This document shows positions 26,575-35,375 of a stretch of 51,592 bases of DNA, one piece after another. The notes beneath the pieces are model-generated. The model was not told the origin of the DNA and searched no databases. It saw nothing but the letters and a program-made list of their open reading frames with translations. Made by a program: the position numbers and the translations under genes. This DNA is from Desulfovibrionaceae bacterium (GTDB taxonomy: Bacteria > Desulfobacterota > Desulfovibrionia > Desulfovibrionales > Desulfovibrionaceae), in NCBI GenBank assembly GCA_017454105.1, contig JAFTDR010000037.1, forward strand, positions 1 through 51,592. Reading direction: 5' to 3'. Each line of letters opens with the position of its first letter. The first letter of the stretch is position 1.

Positions 26575-27582
26575 ATGTACACCGAGAACTCAGACTTCAA
26601 ACAGTGGCTTTTGAACCAGAACAAAGACTGCTCCTATTGCCTGCTTATTTCTGCCGATCCCGACGCGCTCGCCTCGGCTCTTGCCGTACGCGGACTTATA
26701 CGGCGACGGGTGGGCCACGTTGCAATACGCTATATCAACGAGGTGACGCGGCCTGACAATCTCGCCATGATCCGCTATCTGCGCATTCCGGCGGAGCGCT
26801 TCGTGCCGGATGAGGCGTCGGGCTATTCGCATTTTGCCCTGATCGACTCCCAGCCAGGCCACAACCCCCTCTTCACAGCATACCGCTACTCTCTCATTAT
26901 CGACCATCATCCCAAAAGCGACGTTTCAAACTATCTTGCAGAGGATGCCTACTGCGCAATCCAGCCCAAAATCGGGGCGACCTCGACGCTTATCACCCGC
27001 ATCCTACGCTCCCTAAAAAAAAGACCCGGCCCGCTCCTTGCAACCGCTCTGCTCTATGGCATCCGAACCGATACAGCAGCCTTCGAGCGCTCTGGAGGCG
27101 AGGCGGATCTTTCGGCCTATCACTGGCTCTCAAAATATGCCAATATGGGACTTTTGCGCCGCATCTGCAGAAGCGAATACTTGCGCGCCTGGCTCCCCCT
27201 CTTCTCCCGCGCCTTCCGCTCCCTCCGCGACTGCAAGGGAGGCGGGGCACACGCTTCTCTCAAAGATGTGTCCAGCGCCGATCTGCTCGTCTCAATCGCC
27301 GATTTCTTCACAAAGATTCACGGTCTGCGCTGGATTGCAGTGAGTGGCGCTGTCGGCAAAAACGTTGTGGTCATATTCCGCAGCGACGGCACCCGCGATG
27401 TCGGCGCCATGGCGCAAGCCTGCTTTGCGGGTCTTGGCCAGGGCGGAGGCCACAAAAATCTCGCCCGCGCTGAATTTCCCTTAAGCCAAGTTGACGAGTC
27501 CATGAGCGCGGCCGATTTTGTCTACAAAAAACTCAGTGCGTATACACAGCGCCCAATGCGCGCTGCCGACAAAAAAACTTGA
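26575..27582 (+). CDS. DHH/DHHA1 phosphoesterase (nanoRNase/c-di-NMP hydrolase-like)
   Basis: 335 aa. DHH domain with DxD in SADPDALASA (D28, D30), DSQPGH, the DHH motif IIDHHPKSD and GIRTDTAAF, then a DHHA1 domain ending in GQGGGHKNLARAEF. This is the arrangement of NrnA/GdpP-type enzymes that cleave short oligoribonucleotides, pAp or linear dinucleotides. ATG 26575 begins the conserved part; a frame extending to 26428 overlaps the upstream gene and is not conserved. The ribosome binding site is weak (GAGAGACAGGGAG runs up to the start). It ends 86 bp before the aromatic leader peptide. Confidence 0.85.
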   Translation: MYTENSDFKQWLLNQNKDCSYCLLISADPDALASALAVRGLIRRRVGHVAIRYINEVTRPDNLAMIRYLRIPAERFVPDEASGYSHFALIDSQPGHNPLFTAYRYSLIIDHHPKSDVSNYLAEDAYCAIQPKIGATSTLITRILRSLKKRPGPLLATALLYGIRTDTAAFERSGGEADLSAYHWLSKYANMGLLRRICRSEYLRAWLPLFSRAFRSLRDCKGGGAHASLKDVSSADLLVSIADFFTKIHGLRWIAVSGAVGKNVVVIFRSDGTRDVGAMAQACFAGLGQGGGHKNLARAEFPLSQVDESMSAADFVYKKLSAYTQRPMRAADKKT

Positions 27583-27612
27583 CGATCCGGCAAGATTGAG
27601 CTAGGAATGCAA

Positions 27613-27657
27613 ATATCTTTCTGGCAAGTATCATTCTGGCAAATATCTTTCCGAAAG
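27613..27657. repeat. three tandem 15 bp repeats before the aromatic leader
   Basis: Units 27613-27627 (ATATCTTTCTGGCAA), 27628-27642 (GTATCATTCTGGCAA) and 27643-27657 (ATATCTTTCCGAAAG) follow each other without gaps. They lie just upstream of the leader peptide ribosome binding site. They could be an operator or part of the promoter; alternatively chance slippage. Confidence 0.55.
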
Positions 27658-27668
27658 GACAAAGCATC

Positions 27669-27764
27669 ATGATCACACAGACAAACCACAGCGCATACAC
27701 TTCCTATACGCGATTTTATTTTGCGTATTCTTTTTTGCTGCCCTGTGGTCACTGGGTGTCATGA
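27669..27764 (+). CDS. Tyr/Phe-rich leader peptide of the aromatic operon
   Basis: 31 aa peptide with a good ribosome binding site (GAAAGGA, 8 nt before the ATG). The middle reads AYTSYTRFYFAYSF: four Tyr and three Phe within 14 residues, plus a Trp near the end. It is followed by an intrinsic terminator (27789-27819) ahead of genes for Phe/Tyr synthesis, the usual arrangement of an attenuation leader. Segment 27742-27748 (CCTGTGG), inside the last codons, can pair with 27790-27796 (CCACAGG), the 5' half of the terminator. Stalling at Tyr/Phe codons would thus favour an antiterminator. Confidence 0.8.
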   Translation: MITQTNHSAYTSYTRFYFAYSFLLPCGHWVS

Positions 27765-27788
27765 CGCATGTCTGACGCTTTCTCTTTG

Positions 27789-27819
27789 GCCACAGGTATA
27801 TACCTGTGGCTTTTTTTTT
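27789..27819 (+). terminator. attenuator terminator
   Basis: GCCACAGGTAT / ATACCTGTGGC stem followed by nine T. It sits between the leader peptide and the first structural gene. CCTGTGG occurs twice, once in the leader (27742-27748) and once as the 3' arm here (27803-27809), so the two compete for the same CCACAGG. Confidence 0.85.
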
Positions 27820-27838
27820 CACCAAAGGAGTTCTCCCC

Positions 27839-28636
27839 ATGTACCTCGGCAAAAAAATCCGTCTGGAACGGATCGTGAAACGGAACAACGGCCGCACAAT
27901 CATTGTCCCTATGGATCACGGTGTGAGCATGGGACGCGTTGAGGGCCTCATCAATATGCGCGAAACAGTGAGCGACCTTGCCGAAGGCGGCGCTGATGCA
28001 GTCCTTATGCATAAAGGTCTTGTCCGCTGCGGCTACCGCAGCACAGGCACAGATGTCGGATTAATCATCCATCTCTCCGCCTCGACCGAACTCTCCCCGA
28101 ATCCCAACAGAAAAACCCTCGTGGGCACTGTCGAAGAGGCGATCAAACACGGTGCGGACGCAGTCTCAATCCACATTAATATCGGCGCCGAAAATGAGGC
28201 GGAAATGCTCGCCGACGCGGGGCACATCGCCGGAGTCTGCGACGACTGGGGAATGCCGCTTCTCACCATGGTCTATGCCCGTGGCCCGAAAATAGAGAAC
28301 AGCTACGATCCGAAGCTCATTGCCCACTGCGCGCGCATAGGCGTGGAACTCGGCGCAGACATCGTAAAGATCGCCTATACGGGCGAAATAGAGAGCTTTT
28401 CTAGGGCTATCGAAGGCTCAAGCGTCCCTGTCGTCATCGCAGGCGGCCCGCGCATGAACTCAACCCGCGACGTGTTGCAGATGGTTCACGATTCGCTGCT
28501 TGCAGGAGGCGCAGGCATTTCAATTGGCCGCAATGTCTTCCAGCACCCCAACCGTCCAGCCCTGGTCAGAGCGCTGCGCGCGCTTGTCCACGAAAACGCG
28601 GATGTCGAACACGCCATGCAAATTGTCGGGGAATAA
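27839..28636 (+). CDS. 2-amino-3,7-dideoxy-D-threo-hept-6-ulosonate synthase (ADTH synthase)
   Basis: 265 aa class I aldolase of the AroA' type, known in archaea and Desulfovibrio. It condenses L-aspartate semialdehyde with a 6-deoxy-5-ketofructose-derived substrate, replacing DAHP synthase at the start of the aromatic pathway. Visible features: [23 protein letters not shown], the Schiff-base Lys region [10 protein letters not shown], and the phosphate-binding GGPRMNS / [11 protein letters not shown] loops. ATG 27839 has AAAGGAG 8 nt upstream; an in-frame extension upstream overlaps the terminator. First structural gene behind the attenuator. Confidence 0.92.
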   Translation: MYLGKKIRLERIVKRNNGRTIIVPMDHGVSMGRVEGLINMRETVSDLAEGGADAVLMHKGLVRCGYRSTGTDVGLIIHLSASTELSPNPNRKTLVGTVEEAIKHGADAVSIHINIGAENEAEMLADAGHIAGVCDDWGMPLLTMVYARGPKIENSYDPKLIAHCARIGVELGADIVKIAYTGEIESFSRAIEGSSVPVVIAGGPRMNSTRDVLQMVHDSLLAGGAGISIGRNVFQHPNRPALVRALRALVHENADVEHAMQIVGE

Positions 28637-28639
28637 ACT

Positions 28640-29623
28640 ATGGCACGGCTCTATTACAAAAGCGAGCCCTACGACAAGAATGCGATCACTCTGGCCCTCG
28701 AGTCTGGGGTTGACGGCATCTTCGTTGCGCGGGAACATGCCGAGAGCGTTAGGCGCCTGGCTCGCTGCCAGGTCTTTGCGCTTGAGGACACGCACTCAAT
28801 TGCACTCACAGAAAAGAAAGACGAAGAAGAGGCCGTATCCCATCTAAAAAACGGAGAGACAACTGTCATTTGCGCAGGCTGGGAAGTCATCCCGATCGAA
28901 AATCTCCTCGCCCAAAGCGACAATGTCTTAGTCGAAGTGCGCAACGCAGAAGAAGCAACGCTTGCTTGCGGCATCCTTGAGCGCGGCGTCTTTGGCATAG
29001 TTATTGGAGAGGAGGCTCTTCCGGCAATTAAGCGCATTGTCGCAGAATGCCGGACTGCCCAAAAAACCGAACAGCTCATTGAGGCCAGAATCACAAAAAT
29101 CGCACAGGCCGGCCTTGGCCACAGGGTCTGCGTCGACACGCTCTCCATGCTCAATCGTGGAGAGGGCATGCTTGTCGGCAATTCCAGCGCCTTTACCTTT
29201 CTTGTCCACGCAGAAACTGAGAAAAACGAATATGTGGCGGCCCGCCCCTTCCGCATCAATGCCGGCGGCGTCCACGCCTACACGCGCCTTATGGGCGACA
29301 CAACACGCTATTTATGCGAGCTTTCGGCAGGACGCGAGATTCTTATTGTCAATGCGGACGGAAAAACAAAGCTCGCAACTGTCGGCCGGGTCAAGATTGA
29401 AATTAGGCCCATGCTCTTAATTGAAGCCGAGGCAGAAACTGAACAGGGAGTAGTCAAAGGCGGCATCTTCCTCCAAAACGCCGAAACCATACGCTTAACC
29501 CAAGCAGGCGGAAATCCAGTGAGCGTTGTCAGCCTCGCGAAGGGCGACACCGTCCTCTGCCGCACGGACGCTCCAGGTCGCCATTTCGGAATGCGCGTCG
29601 ACGAAGCGATACAAGAGGTCTGA
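28640..29623 (+). CDS. aroB': 3-dehydroquinate synthase II
   Basis: 327 aa NAD-dependent enzyme that oxidatively deaminates and cyclises ADTH to 3-dehydroquinate. It is unrelated to classical AroB. Family blocks seen: RVCVDTLSMLNRGEGMLVGN, FRINAGGVHAY and GRVKIEIRPMLLIEAE. ATG 28640 lies 3 bp after the previous stop, so the two steps of this alternative entry are translated together. The presence of both enzymes shows that DHQ is made from aspartate semialdehyde, not from erythrose-4-phosphate. Confidence 0.94.
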   Translation: MARLYYKSEPYDKNAITLALESGVDGIFVAREHAESVRRLARCQVFALEDTHSIALTEKKDEEEAVSHLKNGETTVICAGWEVIPIENLLAQSDNVLVEVRNAEEATLACGILERGVFGIVIGEEALPAIKRIVAECRTAQKTEQLIEARITKIAQAGLGHRVCVDTLSMLNRGEGMLVGNSSAFTFLVHAETEKNEYVAARPFRINAGGVHAYTRLMGDTTRYLCELSAGREILIVNADGKTKLATVGRVKIEIRPMLLIEAEAETEQGVVKGGIFLQNAETIRLTQAGGNPVSVVSLAKGDTVLCRTDAPGRHFGMRVDEAIQEV

Positions 29624-29625
29624 GC

Positions 29626-30774
29626 ATGGATGCGGACACAAAGAACGATCGCCTCTCGCACATTCGCGCAGAAATCGACCAGGTTGATAGCGAACTTCTC
29701 GCTCTTCTAAACCGCCGGGCTGCCTTAAGCCGCGAGGTGGGCAAAATAAAGGCAGGGGAACTTGGGCCAATCTTCAAGCCTCTGCGCGAACACGACCTTT
29801 TAAACAGCCTTGCGCGCAGAAACGAGGGGATTCTTCCAGAAGAGCATATGCGTTCGATCTGGCGCGAAATACTCTCTTCATCAAGGGCTCTCCAGCGTCC
29901 CCAAGATGTGGCCTACCTTGGTCCAGAAGGCACCTTTTCCTTCTTTGCGGGCCTCGAATATTTAGGAAGCTCCGCAATCTTCCATCCCTGCAGAGATATT
30001 GCCGAAATTTTTGAAATGGTGCATGAAAGTAAGTGCGAACTCGGCATTGTGCCTCTTGAAAACTCCCTTCAGGGAACAGTCGGCGCAAGTTTTGATCTCT
30101 TTCTCAAATTTCCAATGCGCATACAGGCAGAACTCTTCTCGCGCATCTCCCACTGTTTTCTGACACGCGCCCACGACTTCTCCTCCATCTCGACAATTTA
30201 TTCGCACCCCCAGCCCCTCGCTCAGTGCAGCATCTGGCTGCGCACGCATCTGCCAAACGCCTCTTTGATCCCCGTCGAATCGACGGCAAGTGCAGCCCGA
30301 AGAGCCTCAGAGTCCGATTCGTCTGCTGCCATAGGACACAGTGGGCTCTCTGTCCGCTACGGCCTCTCTATTCTCGCAAGCCGCATAGAAGATGAACCGG
30401 GCAACTGGACGCGCTTTGTCGTCATTGCCCGACCGGCGCAGCAAGCACAAAGGACATCGGGTGAAAAAAAGGCAGAGAAGACCTCTGTTCTCTTCACCCT
30501 AAAAGACAGACCGGGGGCTCTCTCAAGAGTTCTCGATTGCCTTGCAAAAAACAATATCAATATGCGCAAACTCGAGTCCCGCCCGATAAAGAGCGAGACA
30601 TGGAAATATGTTTTTTTTGCCGATGTCGAATGCGATCTCGAAGCAAAAGAGTATGCACCGCTTGTGCAGTCACTGAAAGAAGCGTGCAGCAGCTTCCGCA
30701 TTCTCGGAAGCTACTGCATAGGCCCGCAGCTTGACAGAACGTGTTCCGATGCAGACAGTTTGGACATAGCCTAG
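29626..30774 (+). CDS. pheA: bifunctional chorismate mutase / prephenate dehydratase
   Basis: 382 aa P-protein. Chorismate mutase domain (about 8-90: IRAEIDQVDSELLALLNRRAALS), prephenate dehydratase domain (about 93-270, YLGPEGTFSFFA to the NWTRFVVIA motif) and C-terminal ACT domain (about 285-365). The ACT domain has GALSRVL and the ESRP motif used for Phe feedback inhibition. It converts chorismate to phenylpyruvate. ATG lies 2 bp after the DHQ synthase stop. Feedback by Phe at the enzyme adds to the Tyr/Phe attenuator at the transcript level. Confidence 0.95.
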   Translation: MDADTKNDRLSHIRAEIDQVDSELLALLNRRAALSREVGKIKAGELGPIFKPLREHDLLNSLARRNEGILPEEHMRSIWREILSSSRALQRPQDVAYLGPEGTFSFFAGLEYLGSSAIFHPCRDIAEIFEMVHESKCELGIVPLENSLQGTVGASFDLFLKFPMRIQAELFSRISHCFLTRAHDFSSISTIYSHPQPLAQCSIWLRTHLPNASLIPVESTASAARRASESDSSAAIGHSGLSVRYGLSILASRIEDEPGNWTRFVVIARPAQQAQRTSGEKKAEKTSVLFTLKDRPGALSRVLDCLAKNNINMRKLESRPIKSETWKYVFFADVECDLEAKEYAPLVQSLKEACSSFRILGSYCIGPQLDRTCSDADSLDIA

Positions 30775-30795
30775 CCAAAAAAGCCCATACACGCA

Positions 30796-30823
30796 CGCTT
30801 TCATTCCGCAAGGAATGAAAGCG
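30796..30823 (+). promoter_or_regulatory. intercistronic hairpin between pheA and aroA
   Basis: A perfect 12 bp stem CGCTTTCATTCC / GGAATGAAAGCG with a GCAA (GNRA) loop. No T-run follows, so it is more likely an mRNA-stability or processing element, or a partial terminator that lowers expression of aroA-tyrA. Confidence 0.6.
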
Positions 30824-30855
30824 GCTCTCTTGTAAGCCCGAATAGGTGAACAGCA

Positions 30856-32256
30856 ATGACACAAACAGACGCGATCTCAATCAATATTCCAGGCTCAAAA
30901 TCTCTCTCCCACCGCTATCTTATAGGCGCAGCCCTCGCTTCCGGCCGATCAACCATTATGAACTGCCAAAAAAGCAGCGATGTGCAGGTCACCCGATCCC
31001 TTCTGACCAAACTGGGCGCCCGCATTCTGGAAGAGGATGACACAACCCTCGTAGTCGAAGGCATTGCCGGCAATGTCCGAGGAGGGGAAGGAAGTCCCAT
31101 GGACTGCGATGTCGGCGAATCAGGGACAAGCTGTCGACTGCTTGCAGCCGTCTTCGCGGCCGGAAACGGCCTCTTCCGCGTCTTCGGAAAAGGACGCATG
31201 CACAAGCGCCCGATAGAAGAACTCTGCGCAGCCCTGACGCGTCTTGGAGCCGGGATTGTCTACACGGAAACAAGCGGGAATCCTCCCTTTCTCCTGCAGG
31301 CGCGCGGTTTAAATCCCGATCTGGTCAAAGGCGAACTCGCAGTCGGCATGGACGCCTCAAGCCAGTACTTTTCAGGACTCCTTCTCGCTTCCCCTCTCTG
31401 CCCAAGCCCCCTGTCCCTGGAACTTGGCGGAACAAAAGCGGTCTCCTGGCCCTATGTCGGCCTAACCTTGCAGTGCCTGCACGATTTCGGCATTTCCTTT
31501 ACCGTCGAAACACGCAAACACGACAAAGACGCCTGGTCCGTGCTTGAAGAGGGCAACTGGCGCGAGGTCGCCCTTGTCAAACCAGGGTGCCTGCGCATAA
31601 CCGTGACCCCGGCTCCCTACCGCGCGGGGACCTTCACCCTTGAGGGGGACTGGTCGAATGCCTCCTACTTCCTTGCGGCCGGAGCCCTCGGCAAACGTCC
31701 GGTACACGTTTGCGGGCTTTCGGAAAGCTCTCTCCAGGGCGATCGCATTTTCCTCGAAATCCTCGCGAAAATGGGCGCGCATTTCGAATACGACGCAAGC
31801 GGTGTGACGGTCTTCCCCTCGGAACTCCACGGCGTTGATCTCGATATGGGCAGCTGTCCAGATCTTGTCCAGACTGTGAGCGTTCTCGCCGCTTTCGCCC
31901 AGGGGTCGACGCGCATCCACAATGTAGCCCATCTCCGCTTCAAGGAGACCGACCGCCTTGCCGCGCCCTGTCTTGAGCTAAAAAAAATCGGCGTTGTCAT
32001 CGACACGCTCTCAGACGGCCTGCTGATCAGCGGAAGGGGAGGCAAGAGCCACACCAAACGCGGCGCGTCCTCTTTGCCGACACTTCCTGAGGGAACATGT
32101 TTTAGCGCCCACAACGATCACCGCATGGCCATGTCGCTTGCCATTCTCGACTGCGTCAATCCCGATCTCGCCGTGCAAAGCCATATCGACAATCCAAATG
32201 TTGTCGACAAATCCTTCCCGACCTTCTGGGAGAAGTGGCAATGCCTTCTCAAATAG
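30856..32256 (+). CDS. aroA: 3-phosphoshikimate 1-carboxyvinyltransferase (EPSP synthase)
   Basis: 466 aa. It transfers enolpyruvate from PEP to shikimate-3-phosphate. Motifs: IPGSKSLSHRYLIGAAL near the N-terminus, DVGESGTSCRLL, RMHKRPIEEL, and near the end RFKETDRLAAPCLELKKIG and NDHRMAMSLA. ATG 30856 has AGGTGA 6 nt upstream. Slightly longer than the family average (about 430), with extra residues in the middle (HDKDAWSVLEEGNW). Fourth structural gene of the operon; the tyrA start overlaps its end. Confidence 0.94.
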   Translation: MTQTDAISINIPGSKSLSHRYLIGAALASGRSTIMNCQKSSDVQVTRSLLTKLGARILEEDDTTLVVEGIAGNVRGGEGSPMDCDVGESGTSCRLLAAVFAAGNGLFRVFGKGRMHKRPIEELCAALTRLGAGIVYTETSGNPPFLLQARGLNPDLVKGELAVGMDASSQYFSGLLLASPLCPSPLSLELGGTKAVSWPYVGLTLQCLHDFGISFTVETRKHDKDAWSVLEEGNWREVALVKPGCLRITVTPAPYRAGTFTLEGDWSNASYFLAAGALGKRPVHVCGLSESSLQGDRIFLEILAKMGAHFEYDASGVTVFPSELHGVDLDMGSCPDLVQTVSVLAAFAQGSTRIHNVAHLRFKETDRLAAPCLELKKIGVVIDTLSDGLLISGRGGKSHTKRGASSLPTLPEGTCFSAHNDHRMAMSLAILDCVNPDLAVQSHIDNPNVVDKSFPTFWEKWQCLLK

Positions 32257-33011
32257 CCCCGAGCATTTGTCTTATCGGCGGTTGCGGGCGCATGGGGCGC
32301 ATGCTCACAGAGCGTGCTGCGAAAACACAGTATACGCTCACAAGCCTCGACAGACCCCTGACAGAAGAAAAAATACGGACAGGGACGGCGAATGCCGGCC
32401 TAGTCATCTTCTGTGTGCCCGCTCTTGCCCTTGAAGACGTGCTGCCCATGGTCTGCCGCACTCTTCCAGAAGACTGTATTGTGAGTGACATAACATCGGT
32501 GAAAGATCTGCCGATGCGCCTTATGGAAAAATGGTGGCCCGGCGCGGTTGTCGGGACACATCCTCTTTTTGGACCCAATCCTGAGAGCGATCAGGATCTG
32601 CCTGTCGCAATCACCCAAGGGGCGCGGGCAGACGAAAAGGCTCTCCGCACAGTGGAAGACTTCATGGCAGCCCTGGGCTTCCGCTGTTTCCGCACAAGTT
32701 GTGAAGAACACGACAGCGCCATGGCACGCATACAGAACTTAAATTTTATCACAAATCTCGCCTATTTTGCCATGCTCGCCCAGCACAAGGAACTTCTCCC
32801 CTTTCTCACTCCCTCCTTCAAACGGCGCCTCAATGCGTCGAAAAAAATGCTGACCGAGGATGCGCCTATGTTCTCAGGCCTCTTTGAGGCCAATCCCCAA
32901 AGCCAGGAAGTTGTCCGGCAATTCCGCGCCATTCTCTCCCTTGCTGCCTCGGGCGATATCGGACTTTTGTGCGAAAAAGTGCAGTGGTGGTGGACAAAGG
33001 AAAATCCATAA
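32241..33011 (+). CDS. tyrA: prephenate dehydrogenase
   Basis: 256 aa. It oxidises prephenate to 4-hydroxyphenylpyruvate for Tyr. NAD-binding Rossmann motif CLIGGCGRMGRML near the N-terminus, DITSVKDLPMRLM and GTHPLFGPN with the catalytic His. No ACT or chorismate mutase domain, so it is a monofunctional short form. ATG 32241 has GGGAG 8 nt upstream inside aroA (16 nt overlap); a GTG two codons earlier is possible. Last gene of the aromatic operon. No Trp genes follow, unlike some free-living relatives. Confidence 0.9.
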   Translation: MPSQIAPSICLIGGCGRMGRMLTERAAKTQYTLTSLDRPLTEEKIRTGTANAGLVIFCVPALALEDVLPMVCRTLPEDCIVSDITSVKDLPMRLMEKWWPGAVVGTHPLFGPNPESDQDLPVAITQGARADEKALRTVEDFMAALGFRCFRTSCEEHDSAMARIQNLNFITNLAYFAMLAQHKELLPFLTPSFKRRLNASKKMLTEDAPMFSGLFEANPQSQEVVRQFRAILSLAASGDIGLLCEKVQWWWTKENP

Positions 33012-33140
33012 GCACGCGCGAAAGCGTATCGTGGCTTTTACCTGCCTGCGCCTGTTGCGCAACCGATTTGTCATGGCAAATGCTTGCAAGTTGAGCCAGC
33101 ATCTCTCACCGCCGAAAAAGGCGTTTCATGCAGCGTACAG

Positions 33141-33243
33141 TACTGGCTTCTCTAAGTCCGTGTATACGAAGATGGTGAGCCACGTCGTACACCATAATTC
33201 TGCGTAAAAAGTTACACACGAACTTGGGTGAGCCAGTACTCGG
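33141..33243 (+). repeat. direct repeat R4, copy 1
   Basis: Matches 33346-33452 in order through TACTnnCTTCTCTAAGTCC, GATGGTGnGnC-like, CGAACTTGG and GCCAGTACT. A MITE-like element sits between the two copies. Confidence 0.55.
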
Positions 33244-33250
33244 GAATGCA

Positions 33251-33339
33251 TAGTGCGCTTAAAAAAAAGTTGCCACATGGAGCTAAAAATACCAGACTCG
33301 AGTGCTGACTCCTGTTCCAGTTTGTTTCTGGCTAAAGTA
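33251..33339 (+). mobile_element. MITE-like element, copy H
   Basis: 89 bp. It starts TAGTGCGCTTAAAAAAAAG and ends TTTCTGGCTAAAGTA, followed by TA. It is shorter than its relatives because the CGCAAAAATGT block before the right end is deleted. Confidence 0.7.
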
Positions 33340-33345
33340 TACAAG

Positions 33346-33452
33346 TACTACCTTCTCTAAGTCCGTGTTGTAAAAATATGGTGGGTCCCCCTACGCTGCA
33401 AAGTCTGTAGAACGTATACGATACACTCGAACTTGGCTATGCCAGTACTAGA
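33346..33452 (+). repeat. direct repeat R4, copy 2
   Basis: Second copy of the segment at 33141-33243, with substitutions and small gaps. Confidence 0.55.
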
Positions 33453-33948
33453 ACAAGGGACTTCGTAGCCAAACAGCATTCTTCCTTGAGTACAGACTGT
33501 CGATCGGGAAGAGTGGAAAATACTCGGACAGCAGTGCAGCCAGGGAACACCTGGCATGCGCTACAGAAAGAAGCACTATGCCGCAGCGTTGAGCGTTCTC
33601 GAGAACTTGCCACGTATATGCCGGTTGATTGCGGGGCTTAGGCACTCAATTGCAATCAACTTCTCAACTTGGAAGACTATCTCTCACTCGCAAAACGGCA
33701 ACTTCGCACGACAAAAAAAATGAAGCATTGCGCATCTCTCCATGGTTGCCGCGCTGTACAAAAAGCGCCACAAAGCCTGTGTGCGCCTGTATACGAGCGA
33801 GTGAGGTGCGACGCGCCAGTTGGGTACGCGAGGCCTGCAAAGAGTCAATCGACAGAGGCTCCCCTTAGGTCTAGCGGAAAACCAGTATGCAGGCTTCATT
33901 GCATAGCAAACAATAGAGGGTATACAAACCAAAAAATGAGGAGTCCGT

Positions 33949-35027
33949 ATGGTGTGTGACAGTTTCATAAGCGGGCCACGCAATACTGCGTATGACGATG
34001 CCTACATAACCTTGCTGCGCACGTGCCCAAGGCTCATCATACCTGTGATTAATCACCTGTTTGGCATGTCGTACACTGGCTCAGAAGAAATCATCTTCAC
34101 TCCGAATGAACGAACAAGCACGCAAGGCGACGACGTAGAGAAGCATGTGGCAAATGCCAGTTTCTTTGTTATAACCACTGAGAGAAAGGATCGATACTAC
34201 ATTGACTGTGAGACGAATCCTAATCACAATCTTGAACGCCGTATGCTTGCGCGTAGTTTTAAGGTAGCGCTAAAGGATAGACGACAGGAAGGATTTATAC
34301 TCCAGCCAGAAATGAACTGACTTTTTTGCGAATGGGAGGCAGCATAGCGTTAGGTATTGTTCAATTCCAAGTGGCAATTTTTTTTCTGCCCGCAGTATAG
34401 CTGCATCCTGCCTCTTCCTCAGGCTGCAGTGATTGTCTTGCGCCACAGAAAGACAACGCCAGACACCCTCCGCACTCAACTGATAGAGTCTCTAGATGCT
34501 CTCGATCACCATATGCCTGTCCTCAAGGTGCAAGAGTTTAGCGTTGAAGAAATCTTCCGCAGGAAATTGCTCTTTCTCCTGCCTTTCGTTATATTTTCAT
34601 ATGAAAAGATGTTTACCATATACGAAAATAATGATGCAAAACGCGAGAAACTCACCAATATATACAAGACTATTCATGGAAAACTAAACGATTTGGAAGA
34701 GAAAGAAGAGCTGAGTACATTTGAGAAAAAAACAATTTGCGCCATGTCTTTGCATGTGCTGTCGCTCATAGCGAAAAGCCACCCAAAAGTAAAAAAATCA
34801 GTGGAGGATACTATGAACGGAAAAATCCTCGACTACGAGGCAAAGAGAATTTTTGACGAAGGGCGTACTGTAGAACGAGAGGAGCAAAAAAAGCTCTTGA
34901 GACTTCAACAAAGAAACAGGCAGAAGCTATGCTTCTCGACAAGATGGACTTTGCCCTGATACAAAAATATACGAATCTTTCTTTGGAGCAAATTAAAGAA
35001 TTAGCACAGGGACTGGGAATGCTCTAG
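33949..35027 (+). pseudogene. PD-(D/E)XK nuclease-family (Rpn-like) protein, broken by an element and a frameshift
   Basis: The 5' part encodes RNTAYDDAYITLLRTCPR and a nuclease core with DVEKHVANASF and YYIDCETNPNHNLERRM, as in the PD-(D/E)XK family transposase/Rpn group. A 100 bp inverted-repeat element (34298-34397) interrupts it after RRQEGF. Removing 34298-34399 restores one frame that continues SCILPLPQAAVIVLRHRKTT to residue KRIFDEGRTVEREEQKK. A second lesion follows at an A7 run (34886-34892): with one more A the frame continues ALETSTKKQAEAMLLDKMD and ends LSLEQIKELAQGLGML at 35027, the usual C-terminus of the family. At least two independent inactivations are therefore visible. Confidence 0.8.
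34298..34397 (-). mobile_element. MITE-like element, copy I, inside the PD-(D/E)XK gene
   Basis: 100 bp, flanked by TA target duplications (34296-34297, 34398-34399). Ends TACTCCAGCCAGAAATGAAC and, on the other strand, TACTGCGGGCAGAAAAAAAA, are imperfect inverted repeats. Insert plus duplication is 102 bp, a multiple of three, but it brings a stop (34318-34320). This is the best-defined copy because the interrupted gene supplies the empty site. Confidence 0.88.
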
Positions 35028-35240
35028 GACCTGGCCACCCCTGTTCAGCCTGGTCGATTTGCGCCCAGTCAGGCAGGTACGTTTTTCTTGGTCGTCGCCC
35101 GAAAACTTGCGTTCCTTGGCAGATGTATCCACGAAGAAACAATTTGTACCACGTCTGTGAGTTAGTATATCGCGAGTTAGTATATATTGACTGGCAAGAA
35201 CTGCATGAAAAGCGGAAGTGAACTACTGTGACCTAAGATC

Positions 35241-35305
35241 AAAAAAAATCCCGTGTGTGCGGATTGGCATACTATCACTCAAGCTCTCGATCCACAAAGA
35301 ACCAG
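35241..35305 (+). repeat. 65 bp repeat related to R2
   Basis: Matches the reverse complement of 700-764, with GCGGATTGGCATACTATC and CCACAAAGAACCAG conserved. Confidence 0.6.
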
Positions 35306-35375
35306 TCTTTTCAATCGTTCTACAGTTTCGTGGCATCCTTGTTTCCTTTTAGCATAGAGCTACTGACATAATCCA

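Larger units (their letters stand above)
33012..33948. other. gene-free repeat region
   Basis: No gene seen. It holds one MITE-like copy (33251-33339) between two direct copies of a segment of about 100 bp (33141-33243, 33346-33452). The remainder up to the PD-(D/E)XK pseudogene shows only short unsupported frames. Confidence 0.5.
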
